From Arbacia lixula (taxonomy: Eukaryota; Echinodermata; Echinoidea; Arbacioida; Arbaciidae), in contig OZ022589.1 of the NCBI GenBank assembly GCA_963669155.1, forward strand, positions 19,635,439 to 19,699,438: DNA of 64,000 nt, given 5' to 3'. The translations under genes and the position numbers were made by a program. Every line of letters starts with the position of its first letter. The first letter of the stretch is position 1. The notes beneath the pieces were generated by a model. That model searched no databases, was not told the DNA's origin, and worked only from the letters and a program-made list of their open reading frames with translations. Below are positions 36,888 through 49,239 of this stretch, in pieces.

Positions 36888-37882
36888 GGCAGCAGAAAAC
36901 ACACGATTTTATTTTCAGCTCTGTAGTCGTGACCTTCACTTTGCCTCTCGAACCGCGAAAAAAGTCTCCTTTTCAAACTGCGATATCTCCATGAATATAT
37001 CATATTTTTGTACACTTTCTTTTGTAACTGTATGTTGGAGGTCGACATTTAATAAGGGTGAAAAAACATTTCATTGAAACAGGCAGAAAAGTATTGAAAA
37101 TTCGAGATAAATAATGTGGTTCTAATAAAAATTAAAAAAATGAAAATAAACTCTATATTTCAATGTCAATCGCTTTTGAGCCCCTAATATTTAGAGATCA
37201 TCTGAAGCGGAATTTATTGTACTTTATGGAGATACCATTATTTTTCAACCTCCCCCCATAGAAGGGTCAGGATCCAGCAAAATATCAACCATGTTCAAAT
37301 CCAGAATGAGCGAGATATGACGAAGTTGTGAGCGATCCTAACCAGTCAATCATAGTCCGCGGACTATGATTGGATCGCCTTGGATCGTCGGTAGAATTTC
37401 GTTATTATCGTGGACTATGATTGGCTGGTTAGGATCGTTCACAACTTCATCATTTCTCGCTCATTTTGGATTTGAACATGGTTGATGTTTTGCTGGATCC
37501 TGACCCTTCTATGGGGGGAGGTTGAAAAATAATGGTATCTCCATAAAGTACAATAAATTCCGCTTCAGATGATCTCTAAATGTTTAGGGCTCAAAAGCGA
37601 TTGACATTGGAATAAAGAGTTTATTTTATTTTTTTTAATTTGTATTAGAACCACATATCTATCTCTAATTTGCAATATTTGTCTGCATGTTTCAATGAAA
37701 TGTTTTTTCACCCTTGGTAAATGTCGACCTCCAACATACAGTTACAAAAGAAAGCGCACGAAAATATGATATATTCATGAAGATATCGCAGTTTGAAAAG
37801 GAGACGTTTTCCGCGGTTCTAGAGGTCAAGTGAAGGTCACGACTACCTCGCTGAAAATAAAATGAGCGTATTTTCCGGTGCC
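36888..37882. repeat. ~1 kb inverted repeat with ~470-bp arms
   Basis: Left arm 36888-37361 and right arm 37411-37882 are reverse complements over nearly their full length with scattered mismatches. Landmarks are GGAGGTCGACATTTA and its complement TAAATGTCGACCTCC, and CAGGATCCAGCAAAA and TTTTGCTGGATCCTG. The spacer is about 50 bp. Next to it lies a perfect 26-bp palindrome at 37347-37372 centred on GTCCGCGGAC. No transposase. Probably a foldback transposon. Confidence 0.8.
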
Positions 37883-38192
37883 TGCCGTTTGGCTGATCTC
37901 CTCTCATCTCTCATCTGATTTGTTTTCTCCCCCTGCCACCTTTCCTTTGATGTCCTTTCCTGAATGATCTTCCTGCATCCACCATTCATTCCCGTCTGTC
38001 TGGATACCCTCGTTAGTACCTGATTCCACCTCTCTCCCACCCCTGTCTCCTTACCTATTGATGATGATGGGTAAATGATCTGGGTGATTATGTAATCAAG
38101 AATGTTCAACAAAAGAGCCAGGTGGGGATGGAATAAATGAGCACGTCTGAATAGGAAAGGAATGAAGGTGATCAGAGAAGAAGAATACTTAC

Positions 38193-38261
38193 TGATAAGA
38201 TGAATACGAACGTAATTCCAAAAAGAACTGAACTAAATACCCAACTTAATTGAAGTAACAT
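38193..38261 (-). CDS. Candidate short hydrophobic exon, copy 1
   Basis: From ATG 38261 the frame reads MLLQLSWVFSSVLFGITFVF plus ILS, 23 residues, then a GTAAGT donor. It could be a signal-peptide or membrane-anchor exon. The copy at 40072-40140 encodes the identical peptide although two bases differ, both in one Leu codon. It ends in phase 0, so it cannot splice directly to the lectin gene exon at 32019 (phase 1). Parent gene unknown. Confidence 0.35.
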
Positions 38262-40071
38262 AACTAAAGAGAAACTAAACAAATGGGAGTTCAAAAGAAC
38301 AAATAGCCTCCCTACAATACGATTTTTGACTGACAATTTAAAAGAAAGGTGGTCAAGAAGCGTACTGAGTTAGCGTGGTTTTTCTCAAGGATGTTTAAGC
38401 ACATGGATATCCATCAGCCGTTTAATTAATGCAGATTCATTGTGCTCTCCTTCTAGTCACAAAAGAACCCTTCACAAAGATTTTCTCTTTGATCTCGATG
38501 TTCAATACCGCCGATTCTCTGGATAAGTTTTTGCCTACATTCGACGTATAAACAAAATCGGATGCGCAGAAGAATTTGGGGAAATATCCTCGCCCCATAT
38601 GCTTGCGCAGTTGTGACATGTAATACCTACGATGCATCAGTAAAGATTCAATCGAGGAATAGTGTTACAATATGGCAAAAAGGCTCTAAACGTGATATCA
38701 AGTTGCAGTATAAAAGTCTCAATTTCACAATGGTCCGCAACATACCTGCTTACAAAATTGCATGAAACGTTACTTTCAGATATTTTCCTTTCGGGCAAGT
38801 AACGTGAAAAACGCGGCCAATTAACCGCGCCCAAGTTAGTTTTTCCATCTCAAAAAGTATGAAATTTCGTATTCGCTCGTCCTTTTTCACTACGTAAGAA
38901 GCACTTAGTGATAAAATTAAAAGTTCAGCAGCGAAAGCTGAAATGTATGCATGTATAGGAATGCGTATGACCTATTATGAAATCCAGGTGAACGTGACGC
39001 AATCGCGCATGCATCATATTGTTGAGAGCAGCTGCTAGTCATGAATATTAAGTGGCGGCATCAAACCTTGTTCAAAGCGATGTATATCCACGTGTTTAAA
39101 CATCCTTGGTTTTCTGTTACGCTTTCTTATGAATTTATTTGTGTTCTGGAAGTCAAAGTGAAGACTGCCAGACTGCCTGCCAGTCGCTCATCTCTCATCT
39201 GATTTTTTTTCTCTCCTGCCACCTTTCCTTTGACGTACGTCCTCCCCTGAATGCTCTTCCTGTATCCATTAATTCCCGTTTATCTAGATACCCTCGTTCA
39301 TACCTTGTTCCACCTCTCTCCCGGCCCTGTCTCCTTACACCGGCCATCATTGTCCTCATCCACTCTACCCCTTCCCCATCAAAGGAATATTATTAATCTT
39401 ATTTCCAGATTGTTTTTTCTAATACAACCATCATGACCACATGTAAAGAACTATTTCCGTACGTTTGAGTGAAAGGGCCTTCTGAAGTAATTCCAATGCT
39501 CCATCTTGTATACAGTGGATTGCATTTTCAAATCCAGCTGGTTCCACGATGTTTGTCCTACTCGTTTTTCAATCATTTACAGGATGGATCACGCTGTTAT
39601 TACTAATACATGTACTAGGTGTAAATACATGCCTAAGATTTCTTGCCCGGTAAGCAGTAGATTACAAGATTTTTGGCCATTTAGTTTTTCATTCATTTGC
39701 ACTACATGATGGAACACGTCTTGCAGACTTGACGTCCTGACATGCCTGAGGTACACTTATTTATTCTGGGGTTCTTTGCTCGCAGCAAGATTTCCTAGCA
39801 TGAACATAATTAACATTAAGTACATTTGCATATTCAAATTAACTAAAAAAAGAACCAAAATAAATAAAAAGGAATGGAGCAGTCCATCAAAAATGTAGGA
39901 ACCCTATTTAACACTTCAACCAATAAAAGCAAGAAGGATGATGATGGGTAAATGATCTGGGTGATTATGTAATCAAGAATGTTCAACAAAAGAGCCAGGT
40001 GTGGGGATGGAATAAATGAGCACGTCTGAATAGGAAAGGAATGAAGGTGATCAGAGAAGAAGAATACTTAC

Positions 40072-40140
40072 TGATAAGATGAATACGAACGTAATTCCAA
40101 ACAAAACTGAACTAAATACCCAACTTAATTGAAGTAACAT
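40072..40140 (-). CDS. Candidate short hydrophobic exon, copy 2
   Basis: Duplicate of the exon at 38193-38261, with the same 23-residue peptide and the same GTAAGT donor. Two alternative first exons of one gene would fit, but no downstream exon was located. Confidence 0.35.
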
Positions 40141-40363
40141 GACTAAAGAGAAACAAAGGAGAGGAGAATTCAAAAGAACAAATATCCTCCCTACAGTACG
40201 TTCCTTGACTGACAATTTAAAAGAAAGGTGGTTAAGAATTAGTGCACTGAGGTAGTGTGGTTTTCTCTTACGCTTTCTTATGAATTCATTTGTGTTCTGG
40301 AAGTCATAGTGAAAGGTTGTGCTCACGGCCCGGTTGAGTGTGGAGAGTAAAACTAGACTGCTC

Positions 40364-40803
40364 GACTGCCAGCCAGTCTCGACTGCCAGCCAGTCTCGAC
40401 TGCCAGCCAGTCTCGACTGCCAGCCAGTCTCGACTGCCAGCCAGTCTCGACTGCCAGCCAGTCTCGACTGCCAGCCAGTCTCGACTGCCAGCCAGTCTCG
40501 ACTGCCAGCCAGTCTCGACTGCCAGCCAGTCTCGACTGCCAGCCAGTCTCGACTGCCAGCCAGTCTCGACTGCCAGCCAGTCTCGACTGCCAGCCAGTCT
40601 CGACTGCCAGCCAGTCTCGACTGCCAGCCAGTCTCGACTGCCAGCCAGTCTCGACTGCCAGCCAGTCTCGACTGCCAGCCAGTCTCGACTGCCAGCCAGT
40701 CTCGACTGCCAGCCAGTCTCGACTGCCAGCCAGTCTCGACTGCCAGCCAGTCTCGACTGCCAGCCAGTCTCGACTGCCAGCCAGTCTCGACTGCCAGCCA
40801 GTC
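40364..40803. repeat. 17-bp minisatellite, 25.9 identical units
   Basis: The unit GACTGCCAGCCAGTCTC repeats without visible change from 40364 to 40803. Because 17 is not a multiple of 3 and the unit has no stop in any register on either strand, long open frames of period 17 residues appear on both strands; these are not genes. Confidence 0.97.
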
Positions 40804-41637
40804 GTTTCCGAAAAGATGTAAAAATAACATATTAGGGCCCCTGGGGCACTTTGGGGGCTGCCCCCACGCGACCCTGAAAATATTTTGAGATGCCTCTATA
40901 TCTAATATTGTTTCAAATATGACTTTGTGCATGTGTGCCAAATTTGGTGCTTGTAGACAGAAGTGCACAAATTCTCGTAGCTTAGAGCTTGGTGAAACAC
41001 CCCCCTGGGCTTAGTGCACATGAAGTATTGTGTTGGAGGGCCTAATGGTGCTGATTGATCCAGAACTTCTAGCGATCTTCAGTCACAGTTTACAACCAGT
41101 ATAAATACCACGATACCTCCACCTAGGAAATTATTACCTAATAATAATCACAACAATGATAATAACATTCATTATCATAAACTCGATTGTGGTATACATC
41201 TATCGATAACAATACATGGCCGTCACCAGGCCGGGGGGGGGGGGGGGGGGGCGGCGAATATTTTTTTTTACACCACTGTTTAGCCACTTTCGCCAAAATA
41301 TTCATAATAGTGCTCTGGTGAGTGAGTCTAACCGTCACCAGCGTGCGCATCATGACTTACCTGTCATCAATCGCACTACGGCATGGAAGCACTTGCGCTG
41401 TACTAAATGTGTATTGCATGTTTGATACCTTCATACATGCGCCTGTGGACGTTTGAGGAAACGTGGCCAGAACTGGCATGATTATGCTTTCTGGCATAAT
41501 TTGAACTTTTAGCATAATTAAGCTTTTCAAAGAAAATAATTTGAACTTTTAGCATAATTTATTATGCCGTCATAATTTTGGCATAATTAAGCTTTTTAAA
41601 GAAAATAATCTGGAATACGAGCTTCTTTGGCATAACT
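40804..41637. other. Non-coding interval with GCATAAT-rich tandem repeat
   Basis: Contains the right tip of a family C MITE (40985-41005), a G-run at 41226, and two ~62-bp units at about 41500-41620 built on AGCATAATTAAGCTTTT. Related GCATAAT/ATTATGCC blocks occur at 34760-34810. Confidence 0.45.
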
Positions 41638-42189
41638 TTAAAGGTGATATTCATAGGAAATAAAATCAAATAAATATAGTTTATTTTATAATTGAATGAG
41701 TTATTAAAGCAATTTATGCAGCTAACATGCCATGAAAGTGTTCAGTTATGTGTTTAATGAAAGTCAAATTTCACTAAATTGACTCTCTTCCTGACCTACG
41801 AAATCGCCTAAGGGAAAGTGGCGTTGTGTGTACGTCACAGCCGGGATAGGCTTCACAATGACCATTGTGTATCACACCTGTTAATCCACTAGCAACTGCC
41901 ATCACAGTTTCATTAACAATGCCTGATACTTCTGGCGGAAAAGGAGCTGCGGATTGGCATGTGTGATGCACAATAACGCCTCCCTTTTCTTACGTCAGAC
42001 CTAAAGGCCGTTTCGGATGACAGTATGTCAAATTTGTCCCCGAGAATACGGTGATTGTTTTCACCCTAATTTCGCTTTTTGAAAAGTGATATATTGTTTG
42101 AATGTCATCCGAGCTCATTGTATGGCTTATAAGCTTTCTGTAGATGAATATCTTCATATTTTTGGATTTTCTATGAATATCACCTTTAA
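41638..42189. mobile_element. TTAA-flanked MITE, family F
   Basis: TTAAAGGTGATATTCATAG at the left and CTATGAATATCACCTTTAA at the right. The dispersed ~150-bp repeat lies inside at 41876-41976. About 550 bp, non-coding. Confidence 0.7.
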
Positions 42190-42539
42190 TAAAAAAAAAA
42201 TATGTCCTTTTTCACATTTTGCATTACATTTTTCACATTTTTTTTTATAACCGGCCCCAGCACCGACAGAAGTGCGGGAAATCGTTCAACATGCACACGG
42301 CGCCACAGCGGTCTTATGTTTTGTTCGTGCAACTCGCAACCCCGTACTGTACTACTATAGTACCTAGGCGAGCTAGGGTCGGCGCAAGCTCTATGGTTGT
42401 TTGTACTGTGCGACCACCGAGTGCGGCGCGCGATTGGCTGTACTGCAAGTTCCAAACTTTGAGGCTGATTGAACTACATGTGGTAAATAATAAACACAAA
42501 TCATGAGCAATGCTCATAAATGCTCTTCACTAAATGTAT

Positions 42540-43380
42540 GACATTATGTTATACAATTCCTTAGGGAGAAGCTGTAGGCCCTATGTAACAACCAAAGAAA
42601 ACTCAGGATATATTCTCATATGGGCCTTGTTTTAAATGTAGGACATATTTCATGCAATTTCTATTCGGAAGAAGAAGAATATAATGTCCAAAGAAAACTC
42701 AGGATGTGTTCACAGATGGGCCTTGTTTTGCAATTTACGTTTTGTAATAAAACACATTCCTCACTTGATTTTTATACCAAAATCATTATGTCTGTTATCT
42801 TAAATGTTAAATTGGTTATAGGTCCGGTCAGACCGCCCGAACTTTGTTGGAGCATTCCTTGAAAGGTAGGGAGAGGGGGCCGAATTTCGACACTTTCGGA
42901 GCGGTAGGAGGGAACATGCATCAATGGTGTCCTAGCGTATACGGCGTTGCCTGAACGGGGGACAAGTTAAACGGTGGTGAACGGTAACGAGCGGTGACGA
43001 TTCTTTTTTTCACCGCTCCAGCAACGCTCCAGCAACGCTCCAGCAAAGTCCTGGCGGTGTGGCCGGGCCTTATGAAATATTATATGCAATGCCTTAGGAA
43101 GAAGCTGTATAAAGATAAGAAAAGACAACTCAGTATGTGTCTCACTTGGGCCTTGTTTTATGTTAGATGTTTTGTACTTGCTTTTGATAACAAAACCACT
43201 ATGCTACTGATTGGTGTGCTTGTACTTTATAGAAATAAATCATTGATCTTATTTACAATTCTTCAACGCTCGTTGCTGAAAAGACTCACACATGCGATAA
43301 CTTCTTTATTTAATTTCCTTACATCGTACATTTGCAATATGCAATGCTTTAGGAAGAATCTGTATACTAATTGCACTACA
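42540..43380. repeat. Three to four diverged ~110-bp tandem units
   Basis: Blocks like GGAAGAAGCTGTA, AACTCAG(G/T)AT and GGGCCTTGTTTT recur at about 42560, 42670, 43090 and, in part, 43350. The array is interrupted by the MITE at 42821-43073. Confidence 0.55.
42821..43073. mobile_element. MITE with GGYCCGGYCA-type ends
   Basis: GGTCCGGTCAGACCGCCCGA...TTTGTTGGAG at the left and CTCCAGCAAAGT...GGCGGTGTGGCCGGGCC at the right are an inverted pair. Flanks TTATA and TTATG could be a target duplication. The interior carries three CTCCAGCAACG repeats. Confidence 0.6.
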
Positions 43381-43429
43381 TTAAAAAGGGTTTTGCACAA
43401 AATAAGGAGGATATCCCAAATTGTTCTTT

Positions 43430-43626
43430 TCGTGATAAAAAAAAGAGGAAACATGATTCATGTGTTCCGTGATTGTGAAATAGTGAAACCAATTTGGAAC
43501 AAACCAAATGATTTATTTAGACTTTATCAACCCATTTTGAACCCATCTGATTTTGAGAAAATATTTGGTCTTGCCAAAAACAAGTTTTTGACATTTGTAT
43601 TTGAAAAAGCTACTATTCCCCTTTAA
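43430..43626 (+). pseudogene. Possible LINE (L1/Tx1-like) C-terminal fragment
   Basis: The frame reads RGNMIHVFRDCEIVKPIWNK then DLFRLYQ...ILNPSDFEKIFGL and stops at 43624. This resembles the post-reverse-transcriptase H-x-F-x-D-C-x3-K-x-x-W segment of L1-type ORF2 proteins. No reverse transcriptase core is visible upstream, so at best it is a short 5'-truncated relic. Confidence 0.35.
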
Positions 43627-45213
43627 TTCAATATATGCTTTACCCCATAGTTTTGATTATTTCTGTGTAAAAATTGTAATTTCAGTGACTTCCATCAATT
43701 AACATTACACTATTGGTAATTTTCAATGGCAATTTTCCACTATTTGTTGTATTTTCCGACACATTGTATAGCCTTGAATAACTTTGGAATGATGAATAGA
43801 AATAGTACCAAATTTGGCCAGTTTATTGAGAACTATATCAGGATAAAATCTCATTGACAGTTTTGACTCGATATTTTTAATTTTCGAAATACGAGGTGCT
43901 GAATTCTGATTGGTCGATTTCAATGCTATGGCAACGAAATGACCTTGAAACAACAACAATAACAAAAAAACACCCGGACCCAATCATTTTCTTCGTCTCC
44001 TCACAGTTAACATATCTTTAAGTTTTGAAAATAATGTGTTGATGTATAATCAAAATATAAGCATATATGTAACATCCAATAGCCTGTAAGCATTTGGTTA
44101 CCATGGTAACCACAGATATAGAAGCAGCATCAAAATAACATATTAAAATACCTTGCTTAATTCATAAGCTTCATTTTGATATATGACTCGAGTGATCTGG
44201 CTTTGTTATTGTGATGTGATTCCATGGTCACTCTATGAACGTGGCTTTAATGTGTCCTGTGTATGGTGCCCCCTTTAAAATCCTAAATATCATATATACG
44301 TTTGTAAATTTTAGGGTAAGCACCCCGTCCTTTATCGCTTTTAAGTAATTTATTAAGGGACAAAAAAAAGAAAAGTTAATTGCTTAAAAGAAGTGTAAGT
44401 TAACTTTACATCTTACGAAATAGATATTCGATTTGATTTTTAGATGATTGTGTAGAAGAATTCGAAATTAAAATTATTGTTAAATACATATTTGTTTTAG
44501 TCGACGTTTCTTCCGCTATAATATTTGCGAACTGGATGCTTAAATATTAATTGTCGGCACAGTTACCTGAATAGAATGGGGGGTTGGAAGAAATATTTCT
44601 CGTGAACTTACCTCCAACTTGAAGACGGGAGAAAAGCAGAACTATGCACAAAATTGGAAACATCTCCCTCAGTTGCAGCGTAACCCAGTCAAATCAAATA
44701 ATTTCCTCAAAAGCACGTCATTATTTTCCTATCAATATATAATAACAGGTCGTAAAATCAACGAGCGAAAAAAGACCCGAGACACATTTGTTTTCAAAAT
44801 GCTGTAATTGAACTTCACGAAAACGCTACTTCATGTCTGGCAGAGTTGTTTTTTACGAGTGCCTCGTTCTCTGAGCGTTTGTCAAGAGTGACTGAGAATA
44901 TGATCCTTCATTTTTTTTTAACAACGTGCAAAAATGATTTCCTAATATCTTGATGTTGCTATGTAACAATTATCTGCTTCGTCATCTGTGTTCATTCCCA
45001 TTGTACTTTGATGAATTCCCAGGCATCTTTTTGTGAATATGTTTATTCGCGTGGAGGAAATGTCATGAATAATGAAGTAATCTATTTTCCACCATGCCGC
45101 TGGATCCATTTAGTAATGAGAACTAGAATTGGAACATATTCGATTATGATCACGCGATATGGAACAAATTCTTTAAGGACAATGACGGTTTGTAATGTAA
45201 TGCGAACGTAGAG

Positions 45214-45590
45214 AAACACACACACACAAAAACACCCAGACACACACACAGGCACAGACACACATAAACACACACTCACAGACACACGCAGACATACACA
45301 CACAAATACACAGACACACACGCACACATATCGCTCAAAAAATACACCGATCATGATACACACAGTTACACTATTTCCCCACACTTAATTTCGTACACAC
45401 ACACACAGACACACACACACACACACAGACACACATACACACAATCACAGATACACACACAGACACCCACACATACACACAGACACACACTCACACAGAC
45501 ACACACACACTCACAGACACACACGCAAACACACCGATCATAATATACACAGTTACACTTTTTCTCCACACTTAATTTCGCATGAACTTC
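45214..45590. repeat. CA-rich tract with ~190-bp internal duplication
   Basis: The block CACAGTTACACT...CTCCACACTTAATTTCG occurs at 45358-45392 and 45547-45580, each preceded by ACACCGATCAT, so the microsatellite and its flank were duplicated together. Confidence 0.7.
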
Positions 45591-46154
45591 AGACAATATT
45601 TGCCGCTAACAGGCTTTTTGTGTATCGTATCATATATAGCTGTATTTGTAACTATGCGCTGTGCTATCATACTTCCAATAATTCACAATTCCATGTACAA
45701 CATAATTAGCACTAATACAACTATGTGATCATACACATCACAATTGTTTGTACAACACAGAGATTTACCTGAACAATCACCAAACAGCAATTATAATCCT
45801 ATAAAACAAGAATAAAGACAATAAAGCTTTGAGGGAGAGATGTATAAAAAAAAACATACAACTGATAGAATGATTATGTTCCTCACTACATTAGTATGCA
45901 TTATCGGGAGCTGATGAGTACTGGCTCACAATAATGCATAGTACATGTTGCCAATTAGAGTAAATTTATATACACGAGTAGAGCTTGATCGATTGTTTTG
46001 AATGTTGCATGGAGGGTGTGGTGCGATTTCTATCTGAAGTAAAGTGATGTAAGGGGAAACAGGGGGTTTTGGGGTATGCTACTCGAGTTGTGATTTAACA
46101 TGCCAGGTAATGTTGTCAAAATGGGGTAATTGCCTCTATAATTGGGGAAGGGGT

Positions 46155-46310
46155 AGCGATGGGTGGGTGCGGTGTATGGTGGGTGGGGTGTAGTGGTGGG
46201 GGGGGGGGGGTGTAGTGGTGGGTGGGGTGTAGTGGTGGTGAGGGGTGGGGGGGGGGTGGTGGAGGGGGGGGGGTGGTGGAGGGGGGGGGGGGGTTGGGGA
46301 GGGGGGAGGT
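46155..46310. repeat. G-rich tract with many G-runs
   Basis: GGTGGGTGGGGTGTAGT units followed by runs of 6-12 G on the plus strand; many G-quadruplex-capable combinations. Confidence 0.85.
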
Positions 46311-47754
46311 CTCCCTGCTGTTGCATAGGATAAGTGTCCACACAGAAGCCTAGTTGTAATGTCACTGCCGGGCAAGCAGTACTGTAGATCAAATCCCCAT
46401 CTCGTCTTCTATTATATGATGTTTTTTCAAACAAATTGATCAATCACTTACACTGATCAATCACTTACACTGAAAGTTCCATTAAAATCGGATCAGCACT
46501 TTCAAATTCACGTTATACAGGGGTGTACAATACATATAAAAGTGTACAAATAATTACACTTTGTACCAATGTCACGCTTACTAGAAAGTACAAACATTTC
46601 ATGACATAAATATATTTTTAAACATACTCATCATAACTCCTAAAGTGTTATTTTCTTCATTAATGATTATTAGTAATGCAGATTAAGCAGTTATAATCAC
46701 AAATTGAGCTGCGTTCTTTGCATTATAGGTGAAACACAAAATAAGACATCTCATATATTTTCGAACAAAGTTTCTATTTTGGTTTAACTGATTTAACCGC
46801 CTTTGATGGTAATACACATTCATAATTACATTAATGTTCATGCATTACTTCTTAACAAAGGACTTCTTACATATATGTATAAGTAATTACTAAAAATCAA
46901 CACCTGGAAAAAAGAAAGATATTATGTTTCATTAAGTAAGCTTGGACGATTTGCCTTTTAATTTGCTGAGATCTGAGCTGATCCAATTACCCCGGCCTGA
47001 TTAGGGTTAACAATGATGGGTGATTATACCAACATCTGACTGGGAACAGAGCAAGAAGGGCGTGTGCCTTCCTCCCATATTTCGTGCAAGGGTTTGGAGT
47101 GGAGCCTTGCCTCTTCTAGCCCATATAACATTCATAATTCATGGAGAAAGTATAACACATGGATGGCGTGAGAAGGGAAAGGGAAGATTTAAATGGACTC
47201 TAAACCCAAATGTCACGAGCCAGTACTGATGATTTGAACATAAACACATACATTTACTTGATGCATCACCAAGGAATGTTCCAAACCAAACACATAATAT
47301 TTTTTCAAGTAATAGATCAAAATCTATCCAGACTGATATAAACATTAAAATATAAAACATTACATTAATATATCCACTGACATGATTGGACAATGCATCT
47401 GCCACCTTTTGATAAAAAGAGGGAGATAGTTGTGTTCATTTCCTAAAACATTGCAATAGAAATATAAACTAATGTGTCTATTAAACATCAGGCATATAGA
47501 CAGGAATTAATGCATATTGCACAATATGATCTGTATCTATGCATCCGAAACACTAGCACATATACTCCATGGTGCAATCGTACAGGTAGTAACAAACCCC
47601 TATCAAACACCACTGATACTAAATTAATCTCAGGTGGTATTCAACACCGGATATTTCCAAACAAATGGTGGAACATACTGGTACACAATTATCTTCATCT
47701 TTTTACATCCTGACATGTATACATAACTGGAAACGGAAAACCCCACCCCTATTC

Positions 47755-48100
47755 TTAAAGGGCATATACTGTACTGGGAAGGCAAAAAAGCTTTCAAAAT
47801 GTAATTGTTAGCAATCTTCTTGCCAATGGTCTTAAATTCATGTATTGTCTATTTTAGAAGCTTGCTGAAAGTTATTTGCTCTCAAATGATCCACATATGG
47901 AGTAATCAATGATTAATGATTAATTGAGGATTTGTGATTTAATCACTCATTACTCCAAATGTAGATCATTTGAGGGCAAATAACTTTCAGCAAGCTTCTA
48001 AAATGGTCAATACATGAATTTAAGACCATTGGCAAGAAGATTGCTAACAATTACATTTTGAAGGCTTTTTCGCCTTCCCAGTACAGTATATGCCCTTTAA
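47755..48100. mobile_element. TTAA-flanked palindromic MITE, family E
   Basis: TTAAAGGGCATATACTGTAC...GTACAGTATATGCCCTTTAA. The arms are reverse complements for ~150 bp each with a short AT-rich centre (GATTAATGATTAATTGAGG). Confidence 0.85.
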
Positions 48101-48599
48101 CGTTTGTAATAAATGAAGGGAATGTATCACCATCTATTCCTGCTGTCTATTCTCTATTCTCCAGAATTTTCCAACCATTCTCTCCTACTCATCCACCACA
48201 TGATATGATGTTCATTGGTAACAGCCGTTACTGTGTTTTCCACGCCATACTCTCCTATTCATGTGCCATGTGACACGCTGTTCAATGCTTACAGTTGTTA
48301 GTGTTTTCCAAACTATAATCTCCTATGCATCCACCACATGACATAATGACAAATGTCCATTGGTAACCGTTGTTACAGTGTTTTCTAAACCCTACTTATA
48401 TTCAAATACCATGTGATACAAAGGCAAACAGTTGGTAAAGTGTTTTCGCTATTGCCATGCCAACTACATGTACAAGCAGCTATTAATGTGGGATCAGTGA
48501 TTAACAACACTTCTTCTCAGCTTACAGCACAAAAATCGGTAAACAAATATTCATAATCTTAAAGAAAGGCTCCGTTTTCAGGATAATGTGAAGAAATCA

Positions 48600-49190
48600 T
48601 CTAAAAACAAGAGAAATTTGACTGTGCGTTGACGACAGGTTTGCCTCCGCCCTCCTACACAAACTCTGAAGTATTGCCATCACCTCAAAGAGTACATGTA
48701 CCAGCTCATTGTCCAATGCCTGGAATATGTGATATTTGGCAATGACACACAACTTAATTGAGAAAGACCTGTCATATATCATCATTGTACCAAATTTGGT
48801 GATATTTGGTTGACTATGTCGCAAGTTATCATGTAATCAACAACATTTCATAATCTTTATTTAACCTGTGACCTTTGTACATGACCTTTCCGACCCCAAA
48901 TATGTTTTTTATTGTCCTGTCATATGTCATCATTCTACCAAATTTGGTCTAATACTTATTGAATTCTCACCTAGAGAGGTGAGAAATTTGGATTCGACCT
49001 TGACCATTGACCTTTGACCTATTGAACAGAAAATCTAATAATTTCATTGGCTTGTCATATTTCATAATTCAAGTGTTATTTGATGATATTATTTCTTGAG
49101 TTGTGGCGTAAATGAGATCTAGGTTGACGGCTTGTCAAACGGACAACCTGAAAACATGAAGCCAGCAGGCCATTTCCTGGCATAATGCTA
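48600..49190. repeat. Diverged tandem repeat of ~140-bp units
   Basis: Three units share TGTCATAT.TCATCAT, ACCAAATTTGGT and CCTTTGACC-like blocks (about 48770, 48915, 49050). Non-coding dispersed repeat type; family not named. Confidence 0.5.
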
Positions 49191-49239
49191 TTCATTGAAA
49201 GCACAAGTTTTTGCCATGACTACAGGCTATTTTCTTTTA

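Larger units (their letters stand above)
37895..40320. repeat. Tandem segmental duplication (two units)
   Basis: Unit 1 begins about 37895 and unit 2 about 39185 with the same CTCATCTCTCATCTGATT...CCACCTTTCCTTTGA start. Both contain GGGTAAATGATCTGGGTGAT...TTACTGATAAGATGAATACG (38066 and 39947 onward) and end in CTTTCTTATGAATT...TTGTGTTCTGGAAGTCA (39125 and 40270). Unit 2 carries about 600 bp of extra sequence before the shared exon block, and unit 1 about 700 bp after it. Confidence 0.75.
43627..47754. other. Gene-free interval
   Basis: AT-rich, with CA-rich (45214-45530) and G-rich (46155-46310) tracts. No exon, transposase or RNA gene recognised. Confidence 0.5.

Noticed and set aside
38193-40140. 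The hydrophobic duplicated exon as the signal peptide of the lectin gene
   Set aside because: It ends in phase 0 while the first known lectin exon starts in phase 1, and no intermediate exon of suitable length was found.
40051-40968. 305-residue minus-strand open frame with 17-residue repeats (LAGSRDWLAVETGWQSR)
   Set aside because: It is the 17-bp minisatellite read through; every frame on both strands is open, so coding is not implied. Only the short hydrophobic exon at its end may be real.
42994-43440. N-terminal part of the 210-residue plus-strand frame
   Set aside because: It starts inside a MITE and runs through diverged tandem repeats; only the last ~60 residues resemble a LINE C-terminus.
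46030-46443. Pro-rich 137-residue minus-strand frame
   Set aside because: Translation of a G-rich low-complexity tract; no splice sites or family resemblance.
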